Assembly: GCA_024364805.1 (NCBI GenBank)
Contig: CM044509.1
Location: forward strand, 75,952,750-75,984,200
Reading direction: 5' to 3'
Source of the DNA: Euprymna scolopes
Taxonomy: Eukaryota > Mollusca > Cephalopoda > Sepiida > Sepiolidae
Length of the DNA: 31,451 nt
Numbering within the stretch: the first letter of the stretch is position 1; each line of letters starts with the position of its first letter. Below the pieces are notes generated by a model. That model did no database searches, was not told where the DNA came from, and saw only the letters and a program-made list of their open reading frames with translations. Of this stretch, positions 11,551 to 22,316 are shown piece by piece. Both the position numbers and the translations under genes were made by a program.

Positions 11551-12510
11551 AAATTCGTCAACATACACATAGACAACATTACCATCTATGCCAACACTTC
11601 AAAGGGCAACAATGACCAAGATTTCTCTGAGCTTGTGATGCAATGGAACAAAAGGTGGATGGTTAATTTTACTGCATCCAAAACCAGACTTCTATCTTTT
11701 CACCATAAACGCTCTGATCCCCACTTGGTCCCAATTGATATGAATGGATCTCGTCACAAAGAAGCTCCTTGCTTTGACAAGCTTCTGGCTCTGATCTTCA
11801 CTCCGGATCTGAAATGGCAAACTTACATCAAATCTGTTACCGAGGTCGCCGGAAAATGATTGTGTCATTTTCCTTTTCTAAAAGGTATATCACTCCTGAT
11901 GCAATCCTACACTTGATTAAGAGCCAGATAATTCCCAAAATGGAGTACTGTTGCTACATCTGGGCAGTAGCTGCTAGGAAAAACTTATCCTGCCATGACA
12001 AAGTTCAAAACTGACTTCAAAACTTAGTAGGTGATGCCATTTTCTCTTCCCTGCACCTTTTTCCCTACAGAAGAGACCTTGCAAGCCTGTCTCTGCTCTA
12101 TCATTATTTTCATGGCAAGTGTTCATCTAAGCTTTAATCTATGCCCCCCTCCCTTGCCAAACTTTCACAAAAACATTTGTCTAGCTATAACCACTATCTA
12201 TAATTTCTCCCTCTATTTGTGCTTAAATCTAAATTCAAATTCCATGAACAAAGCTTCTTTCTAAGAACTGCCCGGCTGTGGATTTCTGATCTGCTGGCCT
12301 GCTTTCCAGCTAACTATAAAGTGGTTTTCAAGTCTAATGTAAACAAGTTATTGTTGAGCCGTCCCCTTGAATAATCAAATGATACCCAGCTTTCACCATT
12401 GACATTTACGTCGTTGTCCCAGTGATAATCATACACTCATTAACCATTATCCTCAAGTGACCTTCAGGTCTTGATAAGAGATGACTCCTCTGTAAAAAAA
12501 AAAATGAATA
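11551..12510 (+). mobile_element. Jockey/CR1-type LINE, 5'-truncated copy C
   Basis: The element is cut at reverse transcriptase motif C: its first residues FVNIHIDNITIYA correspond to FVDIYADDTTIYA in copies A and B, with the YADD aspartates changed to HIDN. It continues through QWNKRWMVNFTASKTRLLSF, DLKWQTYIKSV and the EYCCYIW block to the C-terminus. It ends in the family's 3' tail (CTTGATAAG, ACTCCTCTGTAAAA) and an A-rich run (12495-12525). Several frameshifts and stops. It is more diverged from A and B than these are from each other. Confidence 0.85.
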
Positions 12511-12697
12511 AATAAATAAAATAAAAACCGCAATTAAATTGAATATAATGTTAATTATGATTTCAAATAACTATGTTTTAGAGAAAATAGAATTTGTCTA
12601 AAACATCAAAACATGAATATCCGTTTTAAGAAGGCAATGTTTTCTCTTAAATATCGGATTTGAAATCAATTATTTATTTGTGTTAATATGTATTTAC
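12511..12697. other. Spacer including hAT target duplication
   Basis: A+T-rich sequence. GTATTTAC at 12690-12697 is the left target-site duplication of the adjacent MITE. Confidence 0.5.
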
Positions 12698-13106
12698 TAG
12701 CGCTGGGACGATTAATTGAAATCGAGAATCGAAACAATCGGAAGATTTAGGGGTATCGGAATTGTTAAAATTTATACATCTTTTCCGATGCCAAAACGAT
12801 TCTTTTAATTGTCTTTTTTTATCTGAATTTGCTTAAAGCAAACCCTTCCTTTGCCAGTAATAATTATCAAATAATAAATATTTATTGGGTTTTAACTATT
12901 AGTAAAACAAAAATCGATAGATTTCTTCAAATGTATTTTTTTTGTTTAGGAAAATATCTCCATGTGTTTTTATGGAAATCAGGGAAAAATAACGAATCTG
13001 TATTTATTTAGAATCGGAACCCGTAATCGTATCGGAATTGAACATTTAGTAAGGAATCAGTAATTGTATCGGAATCGGGAAAAATATTGGAATCGTCTCA
13101 TCACTA
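12698..13106. mobile_element. hAT MITE, 409 bp
   Basis: Inverted ends are TAGCGCTGGGACGATT at 12698 and TAGTGATGAGACGATT read inward from 13106. An exact 8-bp direct repeat GTATTTAC flanks it at 12690-12697 and 13107-13114; this length is diagnostic for hAT (or close) transposases. Subterminal regions are rich in ATCGGAATCG-type repeats on both sides, likely transposase-binding sites. No coding capacity; the 60-residue open frame in the middle has no domain. Confidence 0.9.
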
Positions 13107-13163
13107 GTATTTACTTGTCTAGTTTTGCTCTTTCTTTTTTTCATTCTTCTCTTGATTTAAATT

Positions 13164-13166
<3 letters not shown>

Positions 13167-13205
<39 letters not shown>

Positions 13206-13206
13206 T
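13167..13206. repeat. (CT)n microsatellite
   Basis: About 19 CT units within a longer pyrimidine-rich stretch (13120-13265). Confidence 0.9.
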
Positions 13207-13855
13207 CATTATGTCTCTATCCTATCTCTCCCTCTGCTGCTCTTTTCTCCATCTTTCCTCTATGTTCTCAAAAATCTCTGCCCCCCCCACCTCCACTAGA
13301 ATATTTATGATTGCAACACCTAGTCACCTTTCATAGACCATCAGGAAGACCTGTTTCAACCCGACACATACATTTCACTTTGCTAAGATACATTAGATTC
13401 CAAACTATCAAGCATCATTTTGCATACCCTTGTTGAAGTAATATTACCCTTTGTAATCACCAACAATCTAGATGTCCACAAATTTATAGCCTAAAATGTA
13501 AGGTATCTTAGCACCTTTAACGCCACCCACCACCCGTAATCAAATATCTAACAAAGTTATCTTGCAAGATTTTCAATGTCAGATCAAATAGTTTTCCATC
13601 TGACAGATTAAATTTTGTTTCTGACTAGCCAATTTTAGACTGTTGTTAGCAACAACAGTATTAATTCGATATTGTATATTGCTGGTCGGAAGGATTGCAT
13701 GAAAAAATAATTTAAAATATAGTTATATTTAAGATTTTTACCTTGAAAGGGTTCAAAATAACATTTGTAATATAAGGTCAATTAATAAAAAAACATTGTT
13801 AGCGTGATGTTACTAAAAAAAAAAAAAAAAAAACTATGTTGCTTACAGAATCTGT
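13207..13855. other. Spacer, nothing recognised
   Basis: No feature recognised apart from pyrimidine-rich sequence to about 13265 and an A tract (about 13815-13832). Confidence 0.35.
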
Positions 13856-13869
13856 GGAATGACAAATGG

Positions 13870-14211
13870 TTGATTGGTTGGTTGTTTTACGGCATATCAA
13901 CCCTTTTCGGGTTATTTAATGCCAAATCCAAAGATTTTGAAGAAAATTTTTTTTAATAAAATATATTTGTTGCTTTCATGTCGGTTTCTATTTAACCCAT
14001 AGTTGGGACCCTAACAGGTACTACCACTCCGGGTCAGAGTGGACCGGGAGCAATGGTAATTAAAGGGTGACTCCACACTCCCCAAAGCCCACAAGCTGGG
14101 GCCTCACCACTGGATATAGTTTAAGGTCATATCCAGGACCCCCATTAAGGGACTTTTACCCTCTGCAGGGGGGGGGCAGTCGGCGTATTCTAATGCCCCA
14201 CCGACAGGGCC
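13870..14211 (-). mobile_element. SINE-like retroposon with 14-bp target duplication
   Basis: An exact 14-base direct repeat GGAATGACAAATGG flanks the unit at 13856-13869 and 14212-14225, indicating target-primed retroposition. On the minus strand the unit starts GGCCCTGTCGGTGGGGCATT and ends GCCGTAAAACAACCAACC AATCAA-type sequence, a short AC/AAT-rich tail like that of known invertebrate SINEs. Composition (GC-rich 5' two-thirds) is unlike the flanks. I saw no convincing A/B box pair, so the head class is undetermined. An A/T-rich patch interrupts the unit at about 13935-13980. Confidence 0.65.
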
Positions 14212-14225
14212 GGAATGACAAATGG

Positions 14226-15710
14226 GTTTAATCAATCAAAATGAATTTTATGATTTAAAAAATACCAGTAAAAATAATTATTAAAATGTGTAAACCATGT
14301 TTATTAAATATATTCTTCACTGGTATATTCTTTGCTTAATGTTAATTTGGTTTTATGAAATAAATAAAATTTATTAAAAGAACCTCGTTTTTTTATATAC
14401 CAACATTACTTTTTAAAGACATTCTTCAATAACACCAGAACTCAGATGTCTATGGCGAAACGTTGTTATATACAATGAACAAAAAATAAAGAAAAGGGAA
14501 AAAATTTGTCTAAATAATGATAACGGTTTTTTTAAAACCAACGTTTCATTTATAAGATTATTTTCATTTATTTGAAGAAAAACATCTTATTGGATCGTAT
14601 TTGGTTTCTAAGTTTTTCATATTTTCAGTAACCGATATTTCTAAGGTAAAAATATTGAATCTAATATTTCAGTTATTTTATAGACCAAACCGATATGTGT
14701 CCTTAATGACTCCAGATGGATTTGAAGGAAAATTTCAATGGCATCTTTATATTCCTTAAAAAAAATTAACCCTTCATTTGAAAGTTTTAACTATTAATAT
14801 ATCGATTTCTATAACATACAAACAACTTGTGTGTTTCACGGTGTTTCGAAAAGAAATCAATGAAGTGCTTGATCGTAAGAATGATTTTAAAAACATTACA
14901 TATTCCATAGATGTGCAATGGTTTCATTTACACAAGTAGTGTTACATTCTCAATAACAAAAATGAAGCTTCTTTCTCCATATGTATGTCCTATGTGGGGT
15001 ATTTATGTGATCCCTTTTCTATCACTGCACTTATAATCGCTTCTTTTTGTCATCATAGTTTCGTCTAGTGGTTCCTATGCAATAAGCAATATACATAAGC
15101 TTCTTTTCATGTAGGAAAGATACAAGGAGACATTCGGTGAAAGGTTTTATTTTGAAGAGAATTGACTGAGGAAAGAGAGAGAGAAAGAGACTAATATTCA
15201 CTTAACTAATTATTTAGTTCTTTTGTAAACTGAAATGAATGATGCACGGACAGAGACATCAAAATAACATTTCGCACTTTCATGATCAAAGTTTTCTACA
15301 TTATTGGCGGTGTCTCCTTCGCAGGGCTTTCACAGAGACTGATTTGAAAACCTTTGTTTTCTCTCAGCTCGAAAAACGCGACGTTATTCGTCACTCCTAC
15401 CTTTTGTCTACACCGTTTAGTTTTGACCTTACATGGTAGTCAACTTTGATTCAACCTTGGGAAGGATTTCGTTTTGCAGATTTAGAGATAATGACCATTT
15501 TCACTTTTAATATATTTTACTTAATTTACCTATGGATATTCACTTCCTTTCGGTAGAAATTGCTTCTGGCTATTTTTTGGACATTTTCTTTCTTTCTTTC
15601 TTTCTCCCCTTTCTAAAATTGAATGCTGGGTCAATGGACATATAAAAACTTGCGTGGTTTGGGCAACTGAGAATAATTTCATATTAAAAAAACCGGTTAT
15701 GTATGTATAT
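14226..15710. other. Long spacer; possible eroded hammerhead-like motif only
   Basis: No gene or element was recognised. At 14441-14477 GGCGAAACGTTGT is followed by a short self-complementary stretch, reminiscent of the 3' half of hammerhead motifs (see findings). Short GAGA (15174-15190) and TTTC (15587-15604) runs are present. A 30-codon frame at about 14670-14761 (TPDGFEGKFQWHLYIP then stop) is unassigned. Confidence 0.35.
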
Positions 15711-15766
15711 TTAAATGAAGGCATTCATTCATTAAATGAAGACATTCATTAAATGAAGGCATTCAA
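15711..15766. repeat. Minisatellite, three ~18-bp units
   Basis: Three consecutive copies of TTAAATGAAGRCATTCA, the first with an extra TTCA. Confidence 0.85.
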
Positions 15767-15986
15767 GCTGAAAAAGAGAAAAATAAAGCGGATTATTATT
15801 GTGTTGTACTCTTTTATAACAAGAAAAAAAATCAGTTGAATTCATGACATGATGAGATGTCAAATATTTTTCATGCTATGGACAGAAATATGGTTTAATC
15901 TTCATAATGAGACACAGAACTGATACAAAGATGTTTTGTTTGGAGAATTAATGTTACCCGTCCTAGGACAGGTATTATTTTAGTGT
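15767..15986. other. Spacer, nothing recognised
   Basis: No feature recognised. Confidence 0.3.
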
Positions 15987-16007
15987 GTATTATTATTATT
16001 ATTATTA

Positions 16008-16041
<34 letters not shown>
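15987..16041. repeat. (ATT)n microsatellite
   Basis: About 18 ATT units with one ATC interruption. Confidence 0.92.
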
Positions 16042-16042
<1 letters not shown>

Positions 16043-16539
16043 TCATATATATAATATACACATATAATATAAGATAATATAATATATTGTATTTAGATTT
16101 TATTTACGTCAACAGTGCTCAATACTTGATCAGAGTTTATTAGTAGTAATAGTATGGAAATGTCTACGTTTCATTTCCACAGAAAAACACCAGGCCAAGA
16201 ACGTATATATAGTTCCTATTTATTTTCTTCTTCATGAAGTCAGACACAAGGTTAGTTTTTAAAGTGGGAAAAATCTAGCTCACTCTTCCTGTCTTCTAAA
16301 AAAAAGTGGGCACTCTGGACAGGAACATTAATATTTTTTATTAGAGCTTTATTTAGCTTAAAAATGTCTCATAGAACGTTAAATAACCATTAATGTAATT
16401 GAAAAAAAAACAAAAACAAACAAACATTTTTCTTTTAATTAGTTCATGTTTATCTTCTTATAATGCACTTTTAATGTAAAGATAAATTATTCAACATGAA
16501 ATGCATAGTAAATTAAAGGTTTTTCTCTTAGAATGATTG
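16042..16539. other. Spacer, nothing recognised
   Basis: A+T-rich. Ends at the A-tail side of the minus-strand LINE. Confidence 0.35.
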
Positions 16540-16659
16540 TTTTTTTACATAGTCATCACCACTTATCAAGGCCAAGATGCCACTCGAGGATAAGGGTTAA
16601 AGAGTGTACAGTAGAAATTGGACAATATAGTAATCGTTAGTAAATGGAAATTCGGTAAA

Positions 16660-18290
16660 TTTGTTAACAAGTGGAACGGCTAATCAAGAACTTGTTTACG
16701 TTAGACTTGAAGACAACCATATTGTAGTCAGCTGGAAAGCAGGAAAACGGAAGACCATTCCACAGGCGTGCAGTTCTAAGAAAGAAGCTTTGTCCATGGA
16801 ATCTACGTTTAGGTTTAGGCACGGATAAAGAGTAGGGGGAATTATTAATAGTCTTTTCAACTAAACGAGTGTTTCTTGTGAAAGTTTGGCAGATGTGGAT
16901 CAGAACGTTCATGATGTAAAGAGAGAAGCTTGGTTTTAGATGCATTAAAAGTAACCAGCCACTCCTTTCCCCATTGTACCACATGCTCAAGATCAGAGAA
17001 GAGAGAATCGGAGAGAACTTGGTTGTTTACTGTCTTAGATGTGCTAGCATAAATGGTAGTGTCATCAGCATAAATGTCTACAAATGATGTAAGGATGTGA
17101 TTTGGAAGATCATTAATGTAGATCAGGAAAAGAGTTGGGCCCAGGATGGACCCCTGAGGGACTCCAGCATTAATACTGTGAGCTTCTGATTTTTGCCCCT
17201 CAACTACTACTCTTATGAACCTATCAGAAAGAAATGATTTAATAATTGAGAAGACATTTCCAGCTATATCATAGCTAGAGATCTTGTGAAGTAAACCTTT
17301 ATGCCATACCCTATCAAAGGCCTTAGATATGTTAAGAGCAATTGCTCTAAAAAGGTTGCCTCTGTTGAGAGATTCGCTAATCCTATGAGATATAACTGTA
17401 AGTACATCTGCTGTAGATCTAGCAGAACGGAAACCATATTGTGTGTTACTAAGAAGGTTATTTTTGTTGAGATGGTTGACTACTTCTCTATTTAACACAG
17501 ATTCCAGCAACTTACTCATGATGCATAGGAGACTTATTGGCCTGTATTGAGAGGGGGATGAGCGATCATCTGAATTCTTAAATACAGGGCATACTGATGA
17601 GATTTTCCAGGGTATGGGAAGCAATTCACTTTAAGACAATGTTTAAACAGTTTTGTAAGTATGGGTGTTAGCTCTGGTTGAAGTTTTTGAGTACTATAAT
17701 TGGAATATCATCAGAGCCAGTTGCTTTACTGGAATAAAGGTTTTTGATTAGCTTGGCAACATCACGTACAGATATATGTATATCACATAGCGTGTTTTCT
17801 GATACAGGAGGAAATATTGGGGGTTGGCGGCCTTGGTCGCAAAGGGTAGAATTAGCTGCAAAGTTCTAGGCAAAGAGTTTGGCTTTGTCTGATGCTGACG
17901 AGATTACCTCAGGTCCATTGATGATAGTTGGGATAGAGCACATGCTTCTGTTCAGGATTCTGTTTGCTATTTGCCAAAACTGCTCAGCTACTTCAGACTT
18001 GACGGACTGAGCATACAACTCTCTTGCATTCTTTATTACTTTCTTACAATGTTTGCTCGCAGTCCTGAAAGCGGCTTTAGTTTCCATACATCTATTACTG
18101 TGCAAGCAGTGGAAAAAGTGATTTCTGTGCGCAATGGCAGCAGCACATTCTGGAGAGAACACTGGCTGGCTGTTAGGTTTATGCTGGAACTTTTTCGAGG
18201 GTATGAAACGGTCAATACCTACAATTAACCATTCCGTCAGGTCTGATACTATAGAGGACACATCCTTTTTAAACATGGAATGCAGAGGTA
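16660..18290 (-). pseudogene. LINE ORF2 reverse transcriptase and C-terminal region, disrupted
   Basis: Copies LINE RNA into DNA at the nicked target. The N-terminal linker reads MFKKDVSSIVSDLTEWLIVG from 18276. Within 17624-16857 are RPISLLCIMSKLLES, GFRSARSTADVL, SKAFDRVWHKGLL (motif A aspartate), GVPQGSILGP (motif B) and YADDTTIYAS (motif C). The final residues, RRFHGQSFFLRTARLWNGLP to about 16664, are in another frame. Breaks seen: a stop at 17866, at least one frame change between 17866 and 17624, and one near 16880 that replaces the region between ERSDPHL and FHKKHS with a deletion: the ~400-base stretch present in copy B (25690-26115) is missing here. Confidence 0.9.
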
Positions 18291-18299
18291 GATCCGATA

Positions 18300-19060
18300 T
18301 AAATGTACGGAAGCTATCTCAATCAGCATTAGTGTATCGATATACTGTACGATGGAGAGATACGTCTGGGGACTTATTACATTTCATTTTTATCTTAATC
18401 GATACAACAGAGTGATCAGAAGATCCAAGAGGAGACAGAACAGAAACTGAACATAGTTCAGGGACTGTTGTGAGAAAAAGGTCTAGAAGACTCGCATACT
18501 GGCCGTCGTTGTCAGGCACACGGGTAGGTTCGTAAAGAATTTGAGTGAGGTCATAAGCAATGGAGAAATCATGACAGAACCTCCCCTCATCATCGGTCTT
18601 GTTTGAGTGGGTCAACCATTCCACATTGAAGTCTCCACATAGGTGAATGTTAGCTGAAGCATAAGCAGATAGGACTTGGTCAATTTTCTCAGATATGCTT
18701 TTAAAGATAGTAACTTCGCTGTTGTGGGGGTGATAGAGAGTAAATATAAATGCAGTAGTGTGAGCAATTGCAACCCGGAAGCACATATAGGGTAAGTTAG
18801 GATCTTCTCTGAAGATATCTCTGCCACATGGAAAGCCATCTTTTATATAGGCATATATTCCATGCCCATGGCGATTTGGGGGGTCAGATTTAGAAGTTAA
18901 GTTAGAGTATCCTTTAATTGCGAACTCATCTAGGGAAATAGCCTGTCCAATGCCAGTTTCACTTAAAAATAAAAGTCTGGTTTAGTCCTCTGTAATTGGG
19001 TTTCAACCTCTGGAAGGTTAGAACGTAGGCCCCTGATGTTGGAGAAAGAGACATGGTAGT
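18300..19060 (-). pseudogene. LINE ORF2 endonuclease (APE-like) domain, disrupted
   Basis: The APE-type endonuclease nicks target DNA to prime reverse transcription. Minus-strand reading begins VSFSNIRGLRSN near 19048. A stop falls just after KPDFYF, close to where the LSE(T/N) metal-binding motif is expected (near 18965); the sequence there reads VKLALD. A frameshift lies close to 18790. Downstream, in one clean frame (18786-18319), are FRVAIAHTTAF, HLCGDFNVEW (18640-18610 region, conserved GDFN) and GSSDHSVV (near 18430, conserved SDH). A frame change near 18300 separates it from the RT part. Not functional. Confidence 0.88.
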
Positions 19061-19075
19061 GGGTTGGAGATCAGT

Positions 19076-19478
19076 GTTTAATTGTCTATTTTTTCTTGAA
19101 ACTTATCATGATGGAATTTTGGAACTTGTAGACTAGGTCATCAGATTTGCTTGGAGCAGGACAGAGAGGGGAAACTAAGAGAGAAAAAGAAACAAAGAAA
19201 TTTTTTTTTTTTTGTAGAACATAAGGTAGCCATAACAATTACCCACTAATATGGCATCGAGAGGCCCCACCAAGAGCTACTGCATGGTCCAGAATCCATT
19301 CACCAAATGGCAATACAGTAGCCCCAGTACTTTGCACCTGCTGATAGGACAACCTCCTTAGTGGTATATCCAAGGTTCGGTTCCCTGACTATCAGGTGGA
19401 AAACGTCAGCCCAGAATAAAACGTTTACCTCAGCAACTCTTACTAGTGACATGGCTATAAGGATAGACATAGAAACAG
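19076..19478. other. Unassigned sequence upstream of LINE copy A
   Basis: A T tract at 19201-19213 (an A tract on the minus strand) could mark the 3' end of a second minus-strand retroposon lying to its right. The frame 19478-19300 on the minus strand reads SLVRVAEVNVLFWADVFHLI and is not a family I recognise. LINE 5' region, another element or host sequence are all possible; the assembly gap cuts it off. Confidence 0.35.
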
Positions 19479-19727
19479 NNNNNNNNNNNNNNNNNNNNNN
19501 NNNNNNNNNNNNNNNNNNNNNNNNNNNNNNNNNNNNNNNNNNNNNNNNNNNNNNNNNNNNNNNNNNNNNNNNNNNNNNNNNNNNNNNNNNNNNNNNNNNN
19601 NNNNNNNNNNNNNNNNNNNNNNNNNNNNNNNNNNNNNNNNNNNNNNNNNNNNNNNNNNNNNNNNNNNNNNNNNNNNNNNNNNNNNNNNNNNNNNNNNNNN
19701 NNNNNNNNNNNNNNNNNNNNNNNNNNN
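19479..19727. other. Assembly gap (249 N)
   Basis: Run of unresolved bases. Any open frame drawn through it is meaningless. Confidence 1.
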
Positions 19728-20312
19728 TGATAGATTCCCCTCTCACAAATTAAAAATGAATACAATTTCCTTATCTATTTTTGCAATCAGCTTGGTAGAT
19801 AAATAAACAACATTTATGGACGAGAAAAACGCTAGCATTAAATAAAGCAATCAGAAAATAAATATATAAATTAAATACTGAAATAAAATGTAGTTATTAA
19901 TATCTAAAGATAAAAAGTAGGATTTATATAGAAGTTACTTATCTCAAAAAAACATTTCCGTCTCCAAAAATGCAAACTGTAGAAGAGAATTTTAGCTTTA
20001 ATAACAGCATGATTTTATTTGTATTGAACTATCTAGCACAATATTACTTTCTGAGTATTTATTACTATCCAGAAAAATATCAGCTTTATAAAAACATATT
20101 TGTTGTTTAAATATTTTTCTCATTCTGTGGAATTTCCACAGGTCATGCTAGTTATTTAATAACTAGTGTACTGATACTGCAAAAAAATCACTGCAAAATA
20201 TTTATATGCATTCTAAAATGTCAACAACATATATATTGATGTATCTACTTTAAGAAAATATAAAACAGAATAAGACGGTGTATATTTAAACACTTTTATA
20301 ATTTACAATATA
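19728..20312. other. A+T-rich spacer; possible Helitron 3' end at 20125-20151
   Basis: No gene recognised. CTGTGGAA-T-TTCCACAG (20125-20141) is a perfect palindrome, followed after six bases by CTAG and T, the shape of a Helitron 3' terminus. A second perfect palindrome, CTAGTTATT-T-AATAACTAG, spans 20148-20166. Confidence 0.4.
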
Positions 20313-20886
20313 CATGGTGGCCAAAAAGTCACTAAAGAATTTTTAGTTTGAATAGATTCTTTATTTTTGATGGTACCTTAATAGAATTTTAATATTATAT
20401 GATAAAGAGAATGATGATCTATTTGCAAAAACGAACAAAAATGAAAAGAATTTATAAAAAATTAACATTTTTAAATGTTTTTCATTTCCAGCTTCACAAA
20501 TTCATGCCCTTTTATTCCAAAACGGATGGATTGCAGGATCACTTAATTAAAATTTAATTAAAATTTAATAAAAAATTTAATCCCTTTACTTCATTCTTGA
20601 TGTTCTTCAATTCCTGTAGAGTTTCAGACTTTTTGATGTAAACGTTTTCTTTCTTTCTTTTTAGATACTTCCAGAATATAAACTTGTTAACAGACTGAAA
20701 ATAGAAACCACTTAAAAGATGTTATTTTTTATAAACAAATTCTACTTTTTTTTTAATTTTTGTTCGGTTTTGCTAACAAATTTTTATTGTGTTTATCAGA
20801 TTATATGAAAACTCTATAAAGTTACCATAAAAAATTAAAAATCTATTAGGTTAAAAATCGCTTAGTGATCTCTTGGCCACCCTGTG
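20313..20886 (-). mobile_element. Deleted mariner-type transposon, 574 bp
   Basis: Inverted ends (TGGTGGCCAAAAAGTCACTA at the left; GGGTGGCCAAGAGATCACTA read inward from the right) are flanked by TA at 20311-20312 and 20887-20888. On the minus strand one stretch reads WKYLKRKKENVYIKKSETLQ then ELKNIKNEV (about 20690-20570), matching the C-terminal L(W)GYLK-KVY...P-T--ELK-NI pattern of mariner-like transposases. The DNA-binding and catalytic parts are deleted. The family is different from the element at 2337. Confidence 0.8.
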
Positions 20887-20888
20887 TA

Positions 20889-21163
20889 ATATATAAGCAC
20901 CACTTGTACTGAAAATATGAATATCACGGCACAAAATGAGTAAACCCATGATTTTATAACTTGCAAGAATGTACTCATAACGTCTTTACACACACATACA
21001 CACATAAATTCTCGAAACAATTTTTCATGGTAAATAATTGATCCATGCAATAGTATTAAGACTAGCGTAAATTCTTAAGAGCAAACTGATTGATTCATTG
21101 ACTTAAAAAAAAAAAAGAAAAAAAAAAAGAGTTTTCCAATGAAGAACTATGAACTAATATATA
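20889..21163. other. Spacer with A tracts
   Basis: Contains an interrupted A tract (about 21106-21129). Nothing else recognised. Confidence 0.3.
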
Positions 21164-21667
21164 CTAGCAGGCCGCCCGGCATTGCCCGATCATAAAATAT
21201 GTATAAATATTATTTTAATGCATACAGAAATTGAAACATGTCCATGCGAGTAATATGTATTTTTTTAAACAGTTCATTTCTTGTAAGAAAAAAAAATACT
21301 CCAGCTGAGATTGAAACCAAAACCTAAAGACAGGGAGTCAAGTACAATAACTATTAGGCCAGCTTGACACAATCTTTAAAAAGTGTTTTCAAACCTATTT
21401 ATTCTTAACATAAGGAAGCTGTCATGTGAACAATTCACACATGCACATTTGTGGAACAGTTGGCAAGCAGATAAAAATCCGATGACTCGTACATACCAAT
21501 TTTTCAATTTTGACCCCTTAGCAGCCTTTTTTCGGATAAAAACCAATTAAAAAGTTTTCCACATGTCTGAATACCTTATATACCAAATTTCAAGTCTGTA
21601 GATCAAAAATTGGTTCAGTATATAGGTTGAGAAGTGTCCTCACACACACATTCTCACTTATATTAGT
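21164..21667 (-). mobile_element. Non-autonomous Helitron, copy c
   Basis: Read on the minus strand it ends in CTAG (21167-21164) followed by T, preceded by a GC-rich near-hairpin (GGGCAATGCCGGGCGGCC). The 5' head is ATAAGTGAGAATGTGTGTG near 21660. It aligns with copy a over essentially its whole length, including the tRNA-like module. The first bases (TC...) are diverged, so the right boundary is good to about 5 bases. No coding capacity. Confidence 0.72.
21309..21362 (-). promoter_or_regulatory. tRNA-like A/B box module inside Helitron copy c
   Basis: Minus strand CTGGCCTAATAG (A box, from 21362) and GGTTTCAATC (B box, 21318-21309). Same spacing and place as in copy a, with a few substitutions, so it was present in their common ancestor. 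Confidence 0.45.
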
Positions 21668-22316
21668 CTTGGAAGTTTTTTAACCTTTAAAACTGTTTAA
21701 AAAGAATAAATAAAAATTAAAAAAAAACTCTTAATTCTAAGTAATTCGTTGGAAACTTCTCTGCTTGTAAGTCAATTTATCTCTTGCAGTCACTGCATTA
21801 ATTTATTTCCAAAAGATATTGAAGAGACAGAAACTACATATGCTCTTCATTGTCTCTTTAGACATCTGGCCTCGGTCAGTTACTGAAACAAGGCTTTCTA
21901 GAGGGTGAGCGTACTGTTCAATGCATTCATAGCCATGTGCATCTTTGCTTTTCTTATTCGAAATAATCAATATCAGTATAGTTGCTGGCCTAGCAATATT
22001 GTCATTGCCACTACAGTTATTTGTATATTGTAGATCTTATTTGCAAAACCTTGAACATCATTATGATCACCAATGCTTATACAGTGGAATAATTTAAAAA
22101 TAAAAATGATACTAATACAAAATAATACAACTAATTATTATTGTAGTTCTTGTAGTACGTTGACTGACCTTCATGGTATATCTCTTCATTGCGTTCTAAT
22201 TGTAGTTTTACTAAAAATGTATGACTAAAAATTATGTACGATCAATGTACAATTAAAACACCTTCGACACAGGCGATCGACTAGGTCTGTCTACATAAAA
22301 TATTGTAATTTATATA
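21668..22316. other. Spacer, nothing recognised
   Basis: No coding or repeat feature was recognised. Confidence 0.35.

Larger units (their letters stand above)
16540..19075 (-). mobile_element. Jockey/CR1-type LINE, longest copy (A)
   Basis: A minus-strand non-LTR retrotransposon with endonuclease (from about 19050) followed by reverse transcriptase and C-terminal region. It ends at 16540-16547 in the tail CTTGATAAGTGG, TGACTATGTAAAAAAA. The 3' end matches copies B (26477) and C (12510). The 5' limit is uncertain: 19076-19478 may be its 5' region but shows no recognisable ORF1. Closely similar to copy B over their shared ~1.75 kb of coding sequence, suggesting fairly recent activity of the family. 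Confidence 0.92.

Noticed and set aside
14670-14761. Possible terminal host exon reading TPDGFEGKFQWHLYIP then stop, after a TTTCAG acceptor-like site
   Set aside because: Only about 30 codons, no recognised family and no supporting neighbouring exon. Chance is likely in A+T-rich DNA.
17301-18415. Plus-strand frames of 64-93 codons
   Set aside because: Antisense shadows of LINE ORF2 on the minus strand.
19300-19765. Open frames of 111-148 codons spanning the gap
   Set aside because: Most of their length is N, so they cannot be supported.
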